From Acidobacteriota bacterium (GTDB lineage: Bacteria > Acidobacteriota > Thermoanaerobaculia > Multivoradales > Multivoraceae), in NCBI GenBank assembly GCA_026708285.1, contig JAPOVF010000334.1, forward strand, positions 1-36,407: a stretch of DNA of 36,407 nt, read 5' to 3'. The notes beneath the pieces were generated by a model. That model ran no database searches. It was not told the DNA's origin and was given only the letters and a program-made list of their open reading frames with translations. A program made the position numbers and the translations under genes. Shown here one piece after another: positions 30,423-36,407 of the stretch (position 1 is its first letter; each line of letters starts with the position of its first letter).

Positions 30423-31349
30423 ATGAAGTTCGGCGCGCAGGTCACCGTCTACCGCAACACCTGGGACAGCGTCCGGGACGTGGCCGAGCTGCTCGACCAG
30501 GGCCCCTGGGACAGCATCTGGTACGCCGACCACTACCTGCCGCCCCCGGGACTCAAGGAAGAGGAGCACCTCGCGGCGCAGGAGGCCTTTACCGTCGCCG
30601 CGGCCACCGCGAGCATCACGAAGAACCTGAAGATCGGCCACCTGGTTCTCGGCAACACGTACCGGAATCCCGGTCTGGTCGCCAAGATGGCAGGCACCCT
30701 GGACCACATCTCCCACGGCCGCTTCGTGCTCGGGATCGGCGCGGCCTGGTTCAAGCGGGAGCACGAGGCCTACGGCTGGACATTCCCCTCGATGAAGGAG
30801 CGCCAGGACCGCTTCGAGGAGGCGGTCGAGCTGCTCCGCGCCCTGTTCCGCTCGAACGAGCCGGTCGACTTCAGGGGCGAGTACTACGACCTCGACTCCG
30901 CGCCCCTCTCGCCCGGCTGCTACGACGAACCCATCCCCATCCTGGTCGGCGGCACCGGCGAGAAGCGGACGCTGCGCACCCTGGCGCGGCACGGCGACGT
31001 GATGAACCTCGACGGCTGGGCGCGCGGCCCGATGACCCGGGAGTACTTCCGGCACAAGGTCGCCGTCGTCAACCGGCACTGCGAGGACGCGGGCCGGGAC
31101 CCGGGCGAGATCCGGCACACGGTGCTGATGCCGACCTTCGTGACCGACGACGAGGCCGCCGCCGGGCGCTTCATCGCAGCCCGGGGCCTCGGCGAAGGTA
31201 CGGCGGCGGGCCCGAAGAGCTACGTCATCGACCGGATCGGCGAGATGATCGACGCCGGCGCCCACGAGATCATGATCGGCGGCATTCCGACGCACCGTCT
31301 CGACCACTATCAGATGGTCGCGGAAGAGATCATCCCCGCCTTCGACTGA
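30423..31349 (+). CDS. Luciferase-like (LLM class, F420-type) oxidoreductase
   Basis: A 308-residue luciferase-like monooxygenase/oxidoreductase using a deazaflavin or flavin. Features: MKFGAQVTVYRNTWDSV (barrel strand 1), WDSIWYADHYLPP, LKIGHLVLGNTYRNPGLVAKMAGTLDHISHGRFVLGIGAAWFKREHEAYGW, ERQDRFEEAVELLRALF, and PIPILVGGTGEKRTLRTLARHGDVMNLDG. The GAAWFKREHEAYGW element is characteristic of the F420-dependent group, but the cofactor is inferred. ATG 30423 has an excellent GGAGAGGAG upstream. It is the third gene of the acyl-CoA synthetase run and only distantly similar to the luciferase-like gene at 15616. Confidence 0.92.
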   Translation: MKFGAQVTVYRNTWDSVRDVAELLDQGPWDSIWYADHYLPPPGLKEEEHLAAQEAFTVAAATASITKNLKIGHLVLGNTYRNPGLVAKMAGTLDHISHGRFVLGIGAAWFKREHEAYGWTFPSMKERQDRFEEAVELLRALFRSNEPVDFRGEYYDLDSAPLSPGCYDEPIPILVGGTGEKRTLRTLARHGDVMNLDGWARGPMTREYFRHKVAVVNRHCEDAGRDPGEIRHTVLMPTFVTDDEAAAGRFIAARGLGEGTAAGPKSYVIDRIGEMIDAGAHEIMIGGIPTHRLDHYQMVAEEIIPAFD

Positions 31350-31354
31350 GGCGG

Positions 31355-33403
31355 ATGTCCGGCGAGGCTCAGCCGGCACCCGCGGCGGCGCTCCTTGGCG
31401 CCGCACTTCTCCTGCCGGGCGTTGCCCAGATCCGGGCACAGGACACGGACTGGCCGACGATCACGGGCGGCAACGACGCAGGCCGCTACGCCGCGCTCGA
31501 CCAGATCGACGCCTCGAACTTCGCTCGCCTCGAACCGGCGTGGCGCTGGCGATTGCCGGACAACGAGCTGATGGCGAATGACCCGCGCTTCGAAGACCGG
31601 TCGATGAAGCAGCGCACGCACGTCACGACGCCGATCAAGATCGGCGAGCGGCTCTACGTCGTCACGGGCTACGGCATCGCCGCCGCCGTCGATCCGGCAA
31701 CGGGCGCCACGGTCTGGCAGCACGATCCGCAGAGCTACGGCCACGGCCGGCCGACGAACCACGGCTTCACCCACAAGGGTCCCAGCTTCTGGCGCGATCC
31801 GGAACGGCCGGACGCTCCTGGCCGCCTGATCTACGCCAGCACGGATGCCATCCTGCGCGCCGTCTACGCCGACGAAGGCACGCCGGTGCGGTCCTTCGGC
31901 AACCACGGCGGCGTCGATCTGACCACCGGCCTGCACCGGGCCGTCGAACGCCGCAAGTACACCGTCAGCTCGCCGGCGACCATCTGCCGCGATGTCGCGA
32001 TCGTCGGTTCGTCCATCTCGGACGGTCCGCTCGGCCCCGACGACGGACCGCCGGGCGACGTGCGCGGCTTCGACGTGCGCACCGGCCGGCAGCTCTGGAC
32101 CTTCCATACCGTGCCCCAGGAGGGCGAGCACGGCACGGACACCTGGGAGGACGAATCCTGGCGGATCACCGGCGGAGCGAACGTCTGGGGCCTGATGAGC
32201 GCCGACGAGGAACTCGGCCTCGCCTACCTGCCGACCAGCACGCCGACGAACGACTGGTACGGCGGCCATCGCCGGGGCGACAACCTCTACGCGGAGAGCC
32301 TGGTCGCCGTCGATTGCGAGACGGGGGAGCGCCGCTGGCACTTCCAGGCGATCCACCACGGCCTCTGGGACTACGACTTCGCCGCACCGGCCGTGCTGGG
32401 CGACATCGTCGTCGGCGGGCGCACCGTCAAGGCGGCCATGCTGCCCAGCAAGCAGGCGTTCCTCTACGTCTTCGACCGGGAGACCGGAGAACCGGTCTGG
32501 CCCATCGAGGAACGGCAGGTCCCCCAGACCGGCATCCCCGGCGAGCAGACCTCGGCCACCCAGCCATTCCCCACCCGACCGCCGCCATTCGACCGCCAGG
32601 GCATGCAGCTCGCCGACGTGATCGACTTCACGCACGGGATCCGCGCCGAGGCGGAACGCATCCTGACCTCGCACCAGTACGGGCCGATCTACACGCCACC
32701 CAGCGAACGCGGCACTGTCGCCATGCCCGGCTTCGAGGGCGGCGCGAGTTGGCCCGGCGGCGCCTTCGACCCGGACGCTGGCCAGCTCTACGTGCCGTCC
32801 TTCACGGCGCCGATCCTGATCACGCTCCGGCGTCCCGACCCGAACCGCTCCTCCTTCGACTTCGTGGCCAGGGTGTCGGGCTTCCACGGCCCCTTCGACC
32901 TGCCGATCTCGAAGCCGCCCTATTCGCGGATCACCGCCTACGACATGAGCCGCGGCGAAATCGCCTGGCAGGTGCCGCTCGGCGAGGGGCCGCGGCGGCA
33001 CCCCCGGCTCGCCGGCCTCGAACTGCCGCTCCTGGGCTCAGGCGTCCGCGGCCACGCCCTGGTCACGAAGACGCTGCTCATCGTGAGTTCCGGCCATTCC
33101 CGTTCGTTCCGGTACCAGGAGGCGAAGGCGGAGCGGGAGTGGAACGAACAGCCCGAGGACGTCACCGGCGGCCTCGCCTGGACCAATCCGCGGTCGGCGG
33201 CGCGCGAAGACTGGCGCTACACCGTGCCGGCGCTCCGCGCCTTCGACAAGGCGACCGGAGAGCTGCTCGCCGAGGTCGAACTGCCGGCCCACTCCGACGG
33301 CAGCCCGATCACGTACCTGCACCGCGGCGTGCAGTACGTCGTGATCTCCATCGGCGGCCGCGGCGAGCCCTTCGAGCTGATCGCGTACCGGTTGCCGGGC
33401 TAG
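31355..33403 (+). CDS. PQQ-dependent membrane/periplasmic dehydrogenase without heme domain
   Basis: A 682-residue quinoprotein of the eight-bladed propeller type (glucose/quinate/alcohol dehydrogenase family) that oxidises alcohols or sugars in the periplasm. After a short signal (AALLGAALLLPGVAQIRAQ) it begins with the family opening WPTITGGNDAGRYAALDQIDASNFARLEPAWRWRLPD. Propeller W-motifs follow (GYGIAAAVDPATGATVWQHDP, GFDVRTGRQLWTFHTVPQEGEHGTDTWEDESW, AVDCETGERRWHFQAIHHGLWDYDFAAPAVL, DRETGEPVWPIEERQVP). No CxxCH, so electrons go to a separate acceptor or quinone. No PQQ biosynthesis genes are in the window. ATG 31355 starts five bases after the luciferase-like gene. Its stop shares the bases CTAG with the opposite-strand gene. 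Confidence 0.92.
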   Translation: MSGEAQPAPAAALLGAALLLPGVAQIRAQDTDWPTITGGNDAGRYAALDQIDASNFARLEPAWRWRLPDNELMANDPRFEDRSMKQRTHVTTPIKIGERLYVVTGYGIAAAVDPATGATVWQHDPQSYGHGRPTNHGFTHKGPSFWRDPERPDAPGRLIYASTDAILRAVYADEGTPVRSFGNHGGVDLTTGLHRAVERRKYTVSSPATICRDVAIVGSSISDGPLGPDDGPPGDVRGFDVRTGRQLWTFHTVPQEGEHGTDTWEDESWRITGGANVWGLMSADEELGLAYLPTSTPTNDWYGGHRRGDNLYAESLVAVDCETGERRWHFQAIHHGLWDYDFAAPAVLGDIVVGGRTVKAAMLPSKQAFLYVFDRETGEPVWPIEERQVPQTGIPGEQTSATQPFPTRPPPFDRQGMQLADVIDFTHGIRAEAERILTSHQYGPIYTPPSERGTVAMPGFEGGASWPGGAFDPDAGQLYVPSFTAPILITLRRPDPNRSSFDFVARVSGFHGPFDLPISKPPYSRITAYDMSRGEIAWQVPLGEGPRRHPRLAGLELPLLGSGVRGHALVTKTLLIVSSGHSRSFRYQEAKAEREWNEQPEDVTGGLAWTNPRSAAREDWRYTVPALRAFDKATGELLAEVELPAHSDGSPITYLHRGVQYVVISIGGRGEPFELIAYRLPG

Positions 33404-34638
33404 TCCGAAGGCCAGGGGGTGCCCAGGTCCTCCTCCGGCACCGCGCGCATCCCCAGGTTGACGAACTTCTGCAGCCGCTTCCCCTCGTAGGTCTCCGTCG
33501 TGTAGATGTTGCCCTTCGAGTCCGTGGCGATGGAGTGGACGGCGAAGAACTGGCCCGGCTGGCGGCCGCCGTCGCCGAAGGCGTAGAGCACCTCCATGCT
33601 CGCGCGCTCGATCACGTAGACCTTCATGTTCTGGCCGTCGGCGAGGTAGAGGAACTTCTGCTCCTCGTCCGGCGAGAAAGCGACGTCCCACGTCGAGCCC
33701 TGAGACAGGGTCTCGGGCGCGATGAAGACCTCGTTCACGAAGGTGCCGTCGGCCTGGAACACCTGGATCCGGTCGGCGGCGCGGTCGCAGACGTAGAGCA
33801 GGCCGTCGGCCGAGATGTCGGCGCAGTGGATCGGACCGCGGAACTGGGTCGCCGGCGGATCGCCGGGGACGTACTGCCCCAGGTCCAGTTCGTCGTCGGG
33901 CGCCTCGCCGTAGGCGCCCCAGTAGCGCTTGAACTCGCCGGTGTCGGCGTCGATCACGACGACCCGGCGGTTGAAGTAGCCGTCGGCGACGTAGATCTCG
34001 TTCGCTTCCGGGTCGACCGAGAGCTTCGCAACCCGGCCGAAGTTCTCCATGTCGTGGCTGTTGCGCACGAACCGCGGCTCGTCCTCGCCGGCGCCCTCGT
34101 TGACGAGGGCGTTCGCCTTGCCCACCTGCATGAGGAACTGACCGTCCCGGGTGAACTTCAGTGTGTGGGAATCACCGCCGCCGTTGCCGCCGATCCAGAC
34201 GTTGTCCATGTGGTCGACGAGGATCCCGTGGTTCGACGCCGGCCACTCGTACTCGCCGGTCTCGCTGGGCCCTCCCCAATGGCCGACCAGGTTGCCGTCC
34301 GGATCGAACTCCAGCACCGGCGGCGCCGGGATGCAGCACTCGGAGAGCGGCGGATCCTGCGCCGCGCCGATCTCGTTGATCGCGCCGAAGGCGTTCGGCG
34401 TGTTCCGATGAACGATCCAGACGTGGTCGCGGGAGTCGACCGTCACGCCGATCGCGGGGCCCAGGATCCAGTGGTTCGGCAACGGCTGCGGCCAGAAGGG
34501 ATCGACCTCGAAACGTGGCGCCATCGGTCCGTCGCCGGCGGCATCGTCGCCGCCGTAGCCGCCACCACCGCAGGCGGCGAGGAGGAAAGCAAGGGCTGCC
34601 ACGCAGCCGAGTACGGAGTACGAACGCTTCGATCTCAT
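33400..34638 (-). CDS. NHL-repeat beta-propeller lipoprotein
   Basis: A 412-residue lipoprotein with signal MRSKRSYSVLGCVAALAFLLAAC, lipidated at Cys23, followed by a Gly/Asp-rich linker. The mature domain is an NHL-type six-bladed propeller similar to the peptidyl-alpha-hydroxyglycine alpha-amidating lyase (PAL) fold: IGVTVDSRDHVWIVHRNTPNAFG, PVLEFDPDGNLVGHWGGPSETGEYEWPASNHGILVDHMDNVWIGGNGGGDSHTLKFTRDGQFLMQVG, RVAKLSVDPEANEIYVADGYFNRRVVVIDADTGEFKRYWG, and ADISADGLLYVCDRAADRIQVFQADGTFV. It may be an enzyme or only a binding scaffold. ATG 34638 is chosen from the signal peptide. It overlaps the PQQ dehydrogenase by four bases at the stop codons. Confidence 0.88.
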   Translation of the reverse strand: MRSKRSYSVLGCVAALAFLLAACGGGGYGGDDAAGDGPMAPRFEVDPFWPQPLPNHWILGPAIGVTVDSRDHVWIVHRNTPNAFGAINEIGAAQDPPLSECCIPAPPVLEFDPDGNLVGHWGGPSETGEYEWPASNHGILVDHMDNVWIGGNGGGDSHTLKFTRDGQFLMQVGKANALVNEGAGEDEPRFVRNSHDMENFGRVAKLSVDPEANEIYVADGYFNRRVVVIDADTGEFKRYWGAYGEAPDDELDLGQYVPGDPPATQFRGPIHCADISADGLLYVCDRAADRIQVFQADGTFVNEVFIAPETLSQGSTWDVAFSPDEEQKFLYLADGQNMKVYVIERASMEVLYAFGDGGRQPGQFFAVHSIATDSKGNIYTTETYEGKRLQKFVNLGMRAVPEEDLGTPWPSD

Positions 34639-34716
34639 CGTCGGTCCATCCAGTCGTTGGAATCCGTCGTCTTCCGCGCCATTGGCGGCTGCTGCAACAC
34701 TAGGGAGGTGCGGTCA

Positions 34717-36066
34717 GTGTACAACGCGCCTGACACCCTCCTCGGCGCCTTTCTCGCCGCGGCCTTGCTCTTCCTTGCCGGCGAGCCCGCGGCCGCCCAC
34801 GAGGTGCCCGGCAGCGTCACGGTCCAGGTACTGGTCAAACAGCAGGGCGACCGGCTCCAGGTGCTCGTGCGCACGCCGCTCGAAGCGATGCAGGAGATGC
34901 AGTTCCCGGTCGACTACCGGGGCATCCTGGACCTCGAGGAGCTACGCGCCGGCGGCCTGCTCGCGGAAGCCGCCAACCGCTGGATCACGCCCAACCTCGA
35001 CCTGTACGCCGGCCGCGACCAGTTGCCGACGACGACCGTTCAGGCGGTCCGGCTGTCCATCCCGTCCGACCGGTCCTTCACCGACTTCGACCGCGCCCTT
35101 GCCCACATCCGCGGAGCACCCCTGCCGGCGACAACACAGCTCGTCTGGCGACAGGCGCTGCTCGACGTCCACCTCGAGACGGCGCTCGGTGCTCATAGCG
35201 CCAGCGAACGACCCCGGTTCTCGATCGACCCCCGTTTCGGTCGCCTGGGCCTGCAGGTGCTCACGGTCATTCGCTACGAGTCGTCCGACGGCGATGCGCG
35301 AGCGCTTCAGCTCGCCGCCGAACCCGGCAGGGTCCGCCTCGACCCGAACTGGGCGCAGGCTTCGATCCACTTCATCGCGATGGGCTTCGAACACATCCTG
35401 AGCGGCCTCGATCACCTGCTCTTCCTCGTCTGCCTGGTCGCGCCGCTTCGCCGGCTGCGCCAGCTCGTGCTCGTCGTGACCTCGTTCACGGTGGCCCACT
35501 CGATTACCCTGATCGCGTCCGCCGCAGGACTCGCGCCACGCGCGCTGTGGTTCCCCACTCTGGTCGAAGTCCTGATCGCGCTTTCCATCGTCTACATGGC
35601 CTTCGAGAACATCCTCGGAGTCGGCCAGGAGCGCCGCTGGACCGCCGCCTTCGGCTTCGGCCTCGTCCATGGCTTCGGCTTCTCATTTGCCCTAAGCGAA
35701 TCCCTCCAATTCGCGGGTTCGCATCTCGTCACCTCGCTGCTCGCCTTCAACGTCGGCGTCGAACTCGGCCAACTCCTCGTCCTGCTGCTGCTGATTCCGC
35801 TGCTCGACTTCGTCTTCCGCCGCCTGCCGAACGAGCGCCTGGGGGTCGTCCTCGTCTCGGCCCTGATCGTTCATACGGCCTGGCACTGGACCGGGGAGCG
35901 GGGCTCCGACCTGCTCCAGTATCGCCCCCTTGCGCCGCTGCTGGATCCTGTGCCCGAGGGCGTTCTGCCGTGGGTTCTGGTGGTTGCGGCGGCCGCAGTC
36001 CCCACAAGCCAGTGGCTCCGACGACGACGATCTTCAAGTCCTGCGGGCGAGTCGCGATCCGCGTGA
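34717..36066 (+). CDS. HupE/UreJ-type membrane protein with large exported N-domain
   Basis: A 449-residue protein with a signal peptide (LLGAFLAAALLFLAGEPAAA, mature start at HEVP). It has a soluble extracytoplasmic region of about 190 residues and about seven C-terminal membrane helices. The membrane part matches the HupE/UreJ_2 family: HFIAMGFEHILSGLDHLLFLVCLV, VTSFTVAHSITLIASA, VEVLIALSIVYMAFENIL, FGFGLVHGFGFSFALSE, LLAFNVGVELGQL. HupE/UreJ relatives are nickel or cobalt permeases; metal transport here is inferred. The His residues in EHxxxGxDH, AHS and HGF resemble the family's metal motif. Start GTG 34717 has AGGGAGG at eight bases; GTG 34708 is possible but would overlap that site. Confidence 0.85.
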   Translation: MYNAPDTLLGAFLAAALLFLAGEPAAAHEVPGSVTVQVLVKQQGDRLQVLVRTPLEAMQEMQFPVDYRGILDLEELRAGGLLAEAANRWITPNLDLYAGRDQLPTTTVQAVRLSIPSDRSFTDFDRALAHIRGAPLPATTQLVWRQALLDVHLETALGAHSASERPRFSIDPRFGRLGLQVLTVIRYESSDGDARALQLAAEPGRVRLDPNWAQASIHFIAMGFEHILSGLDHLLFLVCLVAPLRRLRQLVLVVTSFTVAHSITLIASAAGLAPRALWFPTLVEVLIALSIVYMAFENILGVGQERRWTAAFGFGLVHGFGFSFALSESLQFAGSHLVTSLLAFNVGVELGQLLVLLLLIPLLDFVFRRLPNERLGVVLVSALIVHTAWHWTGERGSDLLQYRPLAPLLDPVPEGVLPWVLVVAAAAVPTSQWLRRRRSSSPAGESRSA

Positions 36067-36101
36067 TGACGTCCCGCCCGGATTCACCGGAATGGCTCGT
36101 T

Positions 36102-36131
36102 TTGGACAAAGTGGCCATTTCGCACTATTCT
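36102..36131 (+). promoter_or_regulatory. Promoter and candidate operator of the antitoxin gene
   Basis: TTGGAC (36102-36107), an 18-base spacer and TATTCT (36126-36131) make a recognisable promoter. Overlapping the -35 is TGGACA, AAG, TGGCCA (36103-36117), an inverted repeat with one mismatch. Phd/YefM proteins usually repress their own operon through such palindromes, so autoregulation is likely. Confidence 0.5.
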
Positions 36132-36157
36132 CGGCGTTGTGAAGGAGGTGTGTGACC

Positions 36158-36407
36158 GTGAAAATCGTCAGCGCGACCGAAGCAAAGCGGAGATTCGCGG
36201 CGATCCTCGACGCGGCTCAGCACGAGCCCATCATGGTCCGGCGGCAGAAGCGCGAAGTGGCCGTGGTGCTGTCGCCGCGAGACTACGAGCGCCTGCGCGC
36301 ACTGAACCTGCGGGAGCTCGACGAGTACTGCCAGCGCATCGGGGCACAGGCTGCCGAGCGAGGGCTGACCGAGGAGAAACTCGCCGAGATCCTGGACGAT
36401 GGCGACG
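36158..36407 (+). CDS. Phd/YefM-type antitoxin (partial, cut by the right edge)
   Basis: 83 codons are visible. The protein begins MKIVSATEAKRRFAAILDAAQ and continues EPIMVRRQKREVAVVLSPRDYERLR, the classical N-terminal DNA-binding and dimerisation fold of Phd/YefM antitoxins. After it comes LNLRELDEYCQRIGAQAAERGLTEEKLAEILDDGD, a charged, helix-rich C-terminal toxin-binding tail. The start is GTG 36158, because GGAGG (36144-36148) then sits nine bases upstream; GTG 36152 in the same frame would be only three bases away. A toxin gene (PIN or RelE/Doc type) should follow just outside the window. The gene has its own promoter with a probable autoregulatory operator. Confidence 0.85.
   Translation, partial: MKIVSATEAKRRFAAILDAAQHEPIMVRRQKREVAVVLSPRDYERLRALNLRELDEYCQRIGAQAAERGLTEEKLAEILDDGD

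Noticed and set aside
31310-33001. A 563-codon minus-strand open frame opposite the PQQ dehydrogenase.
   Set aside because: No recognisable motif; the plus strand has clear propeller motifs throughout.
34693-34723. TGCAACACT and the minus-strand TACACT near the NHL/HupE divergence as another back-to-back promoter pair.
   Set aside because: The hexamers face into each other rather than away, and AACACT lacks the first T, so the arrangement does not fit the other pairs.
1-36407. Transposons, integrases, CRISPR arrays, tRNA or rRNA genes.
   Set aside because: None seen: no repeat-spacer pattern, no transposase-like protein, no cloverleaf or rRNA-like stretch, and base composition looks even throughout.

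Overview
The window is a gene-dense, strongly GC-rich bacterial chromosomal segment with no mobile element, CRISPR array, rRNA or tRNA that I can recognise and no gene-free stretch above 300 bases (the largest gaps are about 170 bases). The mix of gene families fits a free-living, aerobic, Gram-negative heterotroph: outer-membrane barrels, lipoproteins, a PQQ dehydrogenase, flavin/F420-type luciferase-like enzymes, SMP-30, DUF3604, DUF2911, and a cytochrome c/copper-monooxygenase-like protein. These families resemble environmental Acidobacteriota metagenome assemblies, but that placement is an inference from memory, not a search result.

Layout. 1-2574 (minus): undecaprenyl-type cis-prenyltransferase, M42 aminopeptidase and a HpcH/HpaI aldolase cut by the left edge. 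2719-7873 (plus): outer-membrane barrel, TrkA and TrkH (a potassium uptake pair), and an SMP-30/gluconolactonase. 7878-10081 (minus): an SDR oxidoreductase coupled to a PhoD-like phosphatase. 10152-13448: PLP aminotransferase (plus), sulfatase-like lipoprotein (minus) and a DUF1499 membrane protein (plus). 13529-16575 (plus): bifunctional enoyl-CoA hydratase/3-hydroxyacyl-CoA dehydrogenase followed by a luciferase-like oxidoreductase. 16588-17136 (minus): a small secreted protein of an unnamed family. 17272-20590 (plus): type-B carboxylesterase, MFS transporter and cupin. 20626-22639 (minus): DUF2911 protein and cytochrome c/PHM-like copper protein. 22809-25981 (plus): DUF3604 PHP-type hydrolase and a porin. 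25953-27688 (minus): aconitase X large and small subunits. 27803-33403 (plus): acyl-CoA synthetase, quinone oxidoreductase, luciferase-like oxidoreductase and PQQ dehydrogenase in a tight run. 33400-34638 (minus): NHL-repeat lipoprotein. 34717-36066 (plus): HupE/UreJ-type membrane protein. 36158-end (plus): start of a Phd/YefM antitoxin.

How the genes work together. TrkA and TrkH form one transport system. The FadB-like protein, the acyl-CoA synthetase and the associated oxidoreductases point to acyl-CoA catabolism. Aconitase X is transcribed divergently from the acyl-CoA synthetase run across a perfect inverted repeat and may belong to the same regulon.

The most interesting signal is in initiation rather than in one gene. 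At least six genes (trkA, SMP-30, aminotransferase, sulfatase, DUF1499, acnX large) lack a Shine-Dalgarno sequence and have a TAnnnT -10-like hexamer only 6-11 bases before the start codon, as expected for leaderless or nearly leaderless mRNAs. In at least three divergent gene pairs, such hexamers stand back to back with only 9-11 bases between them.
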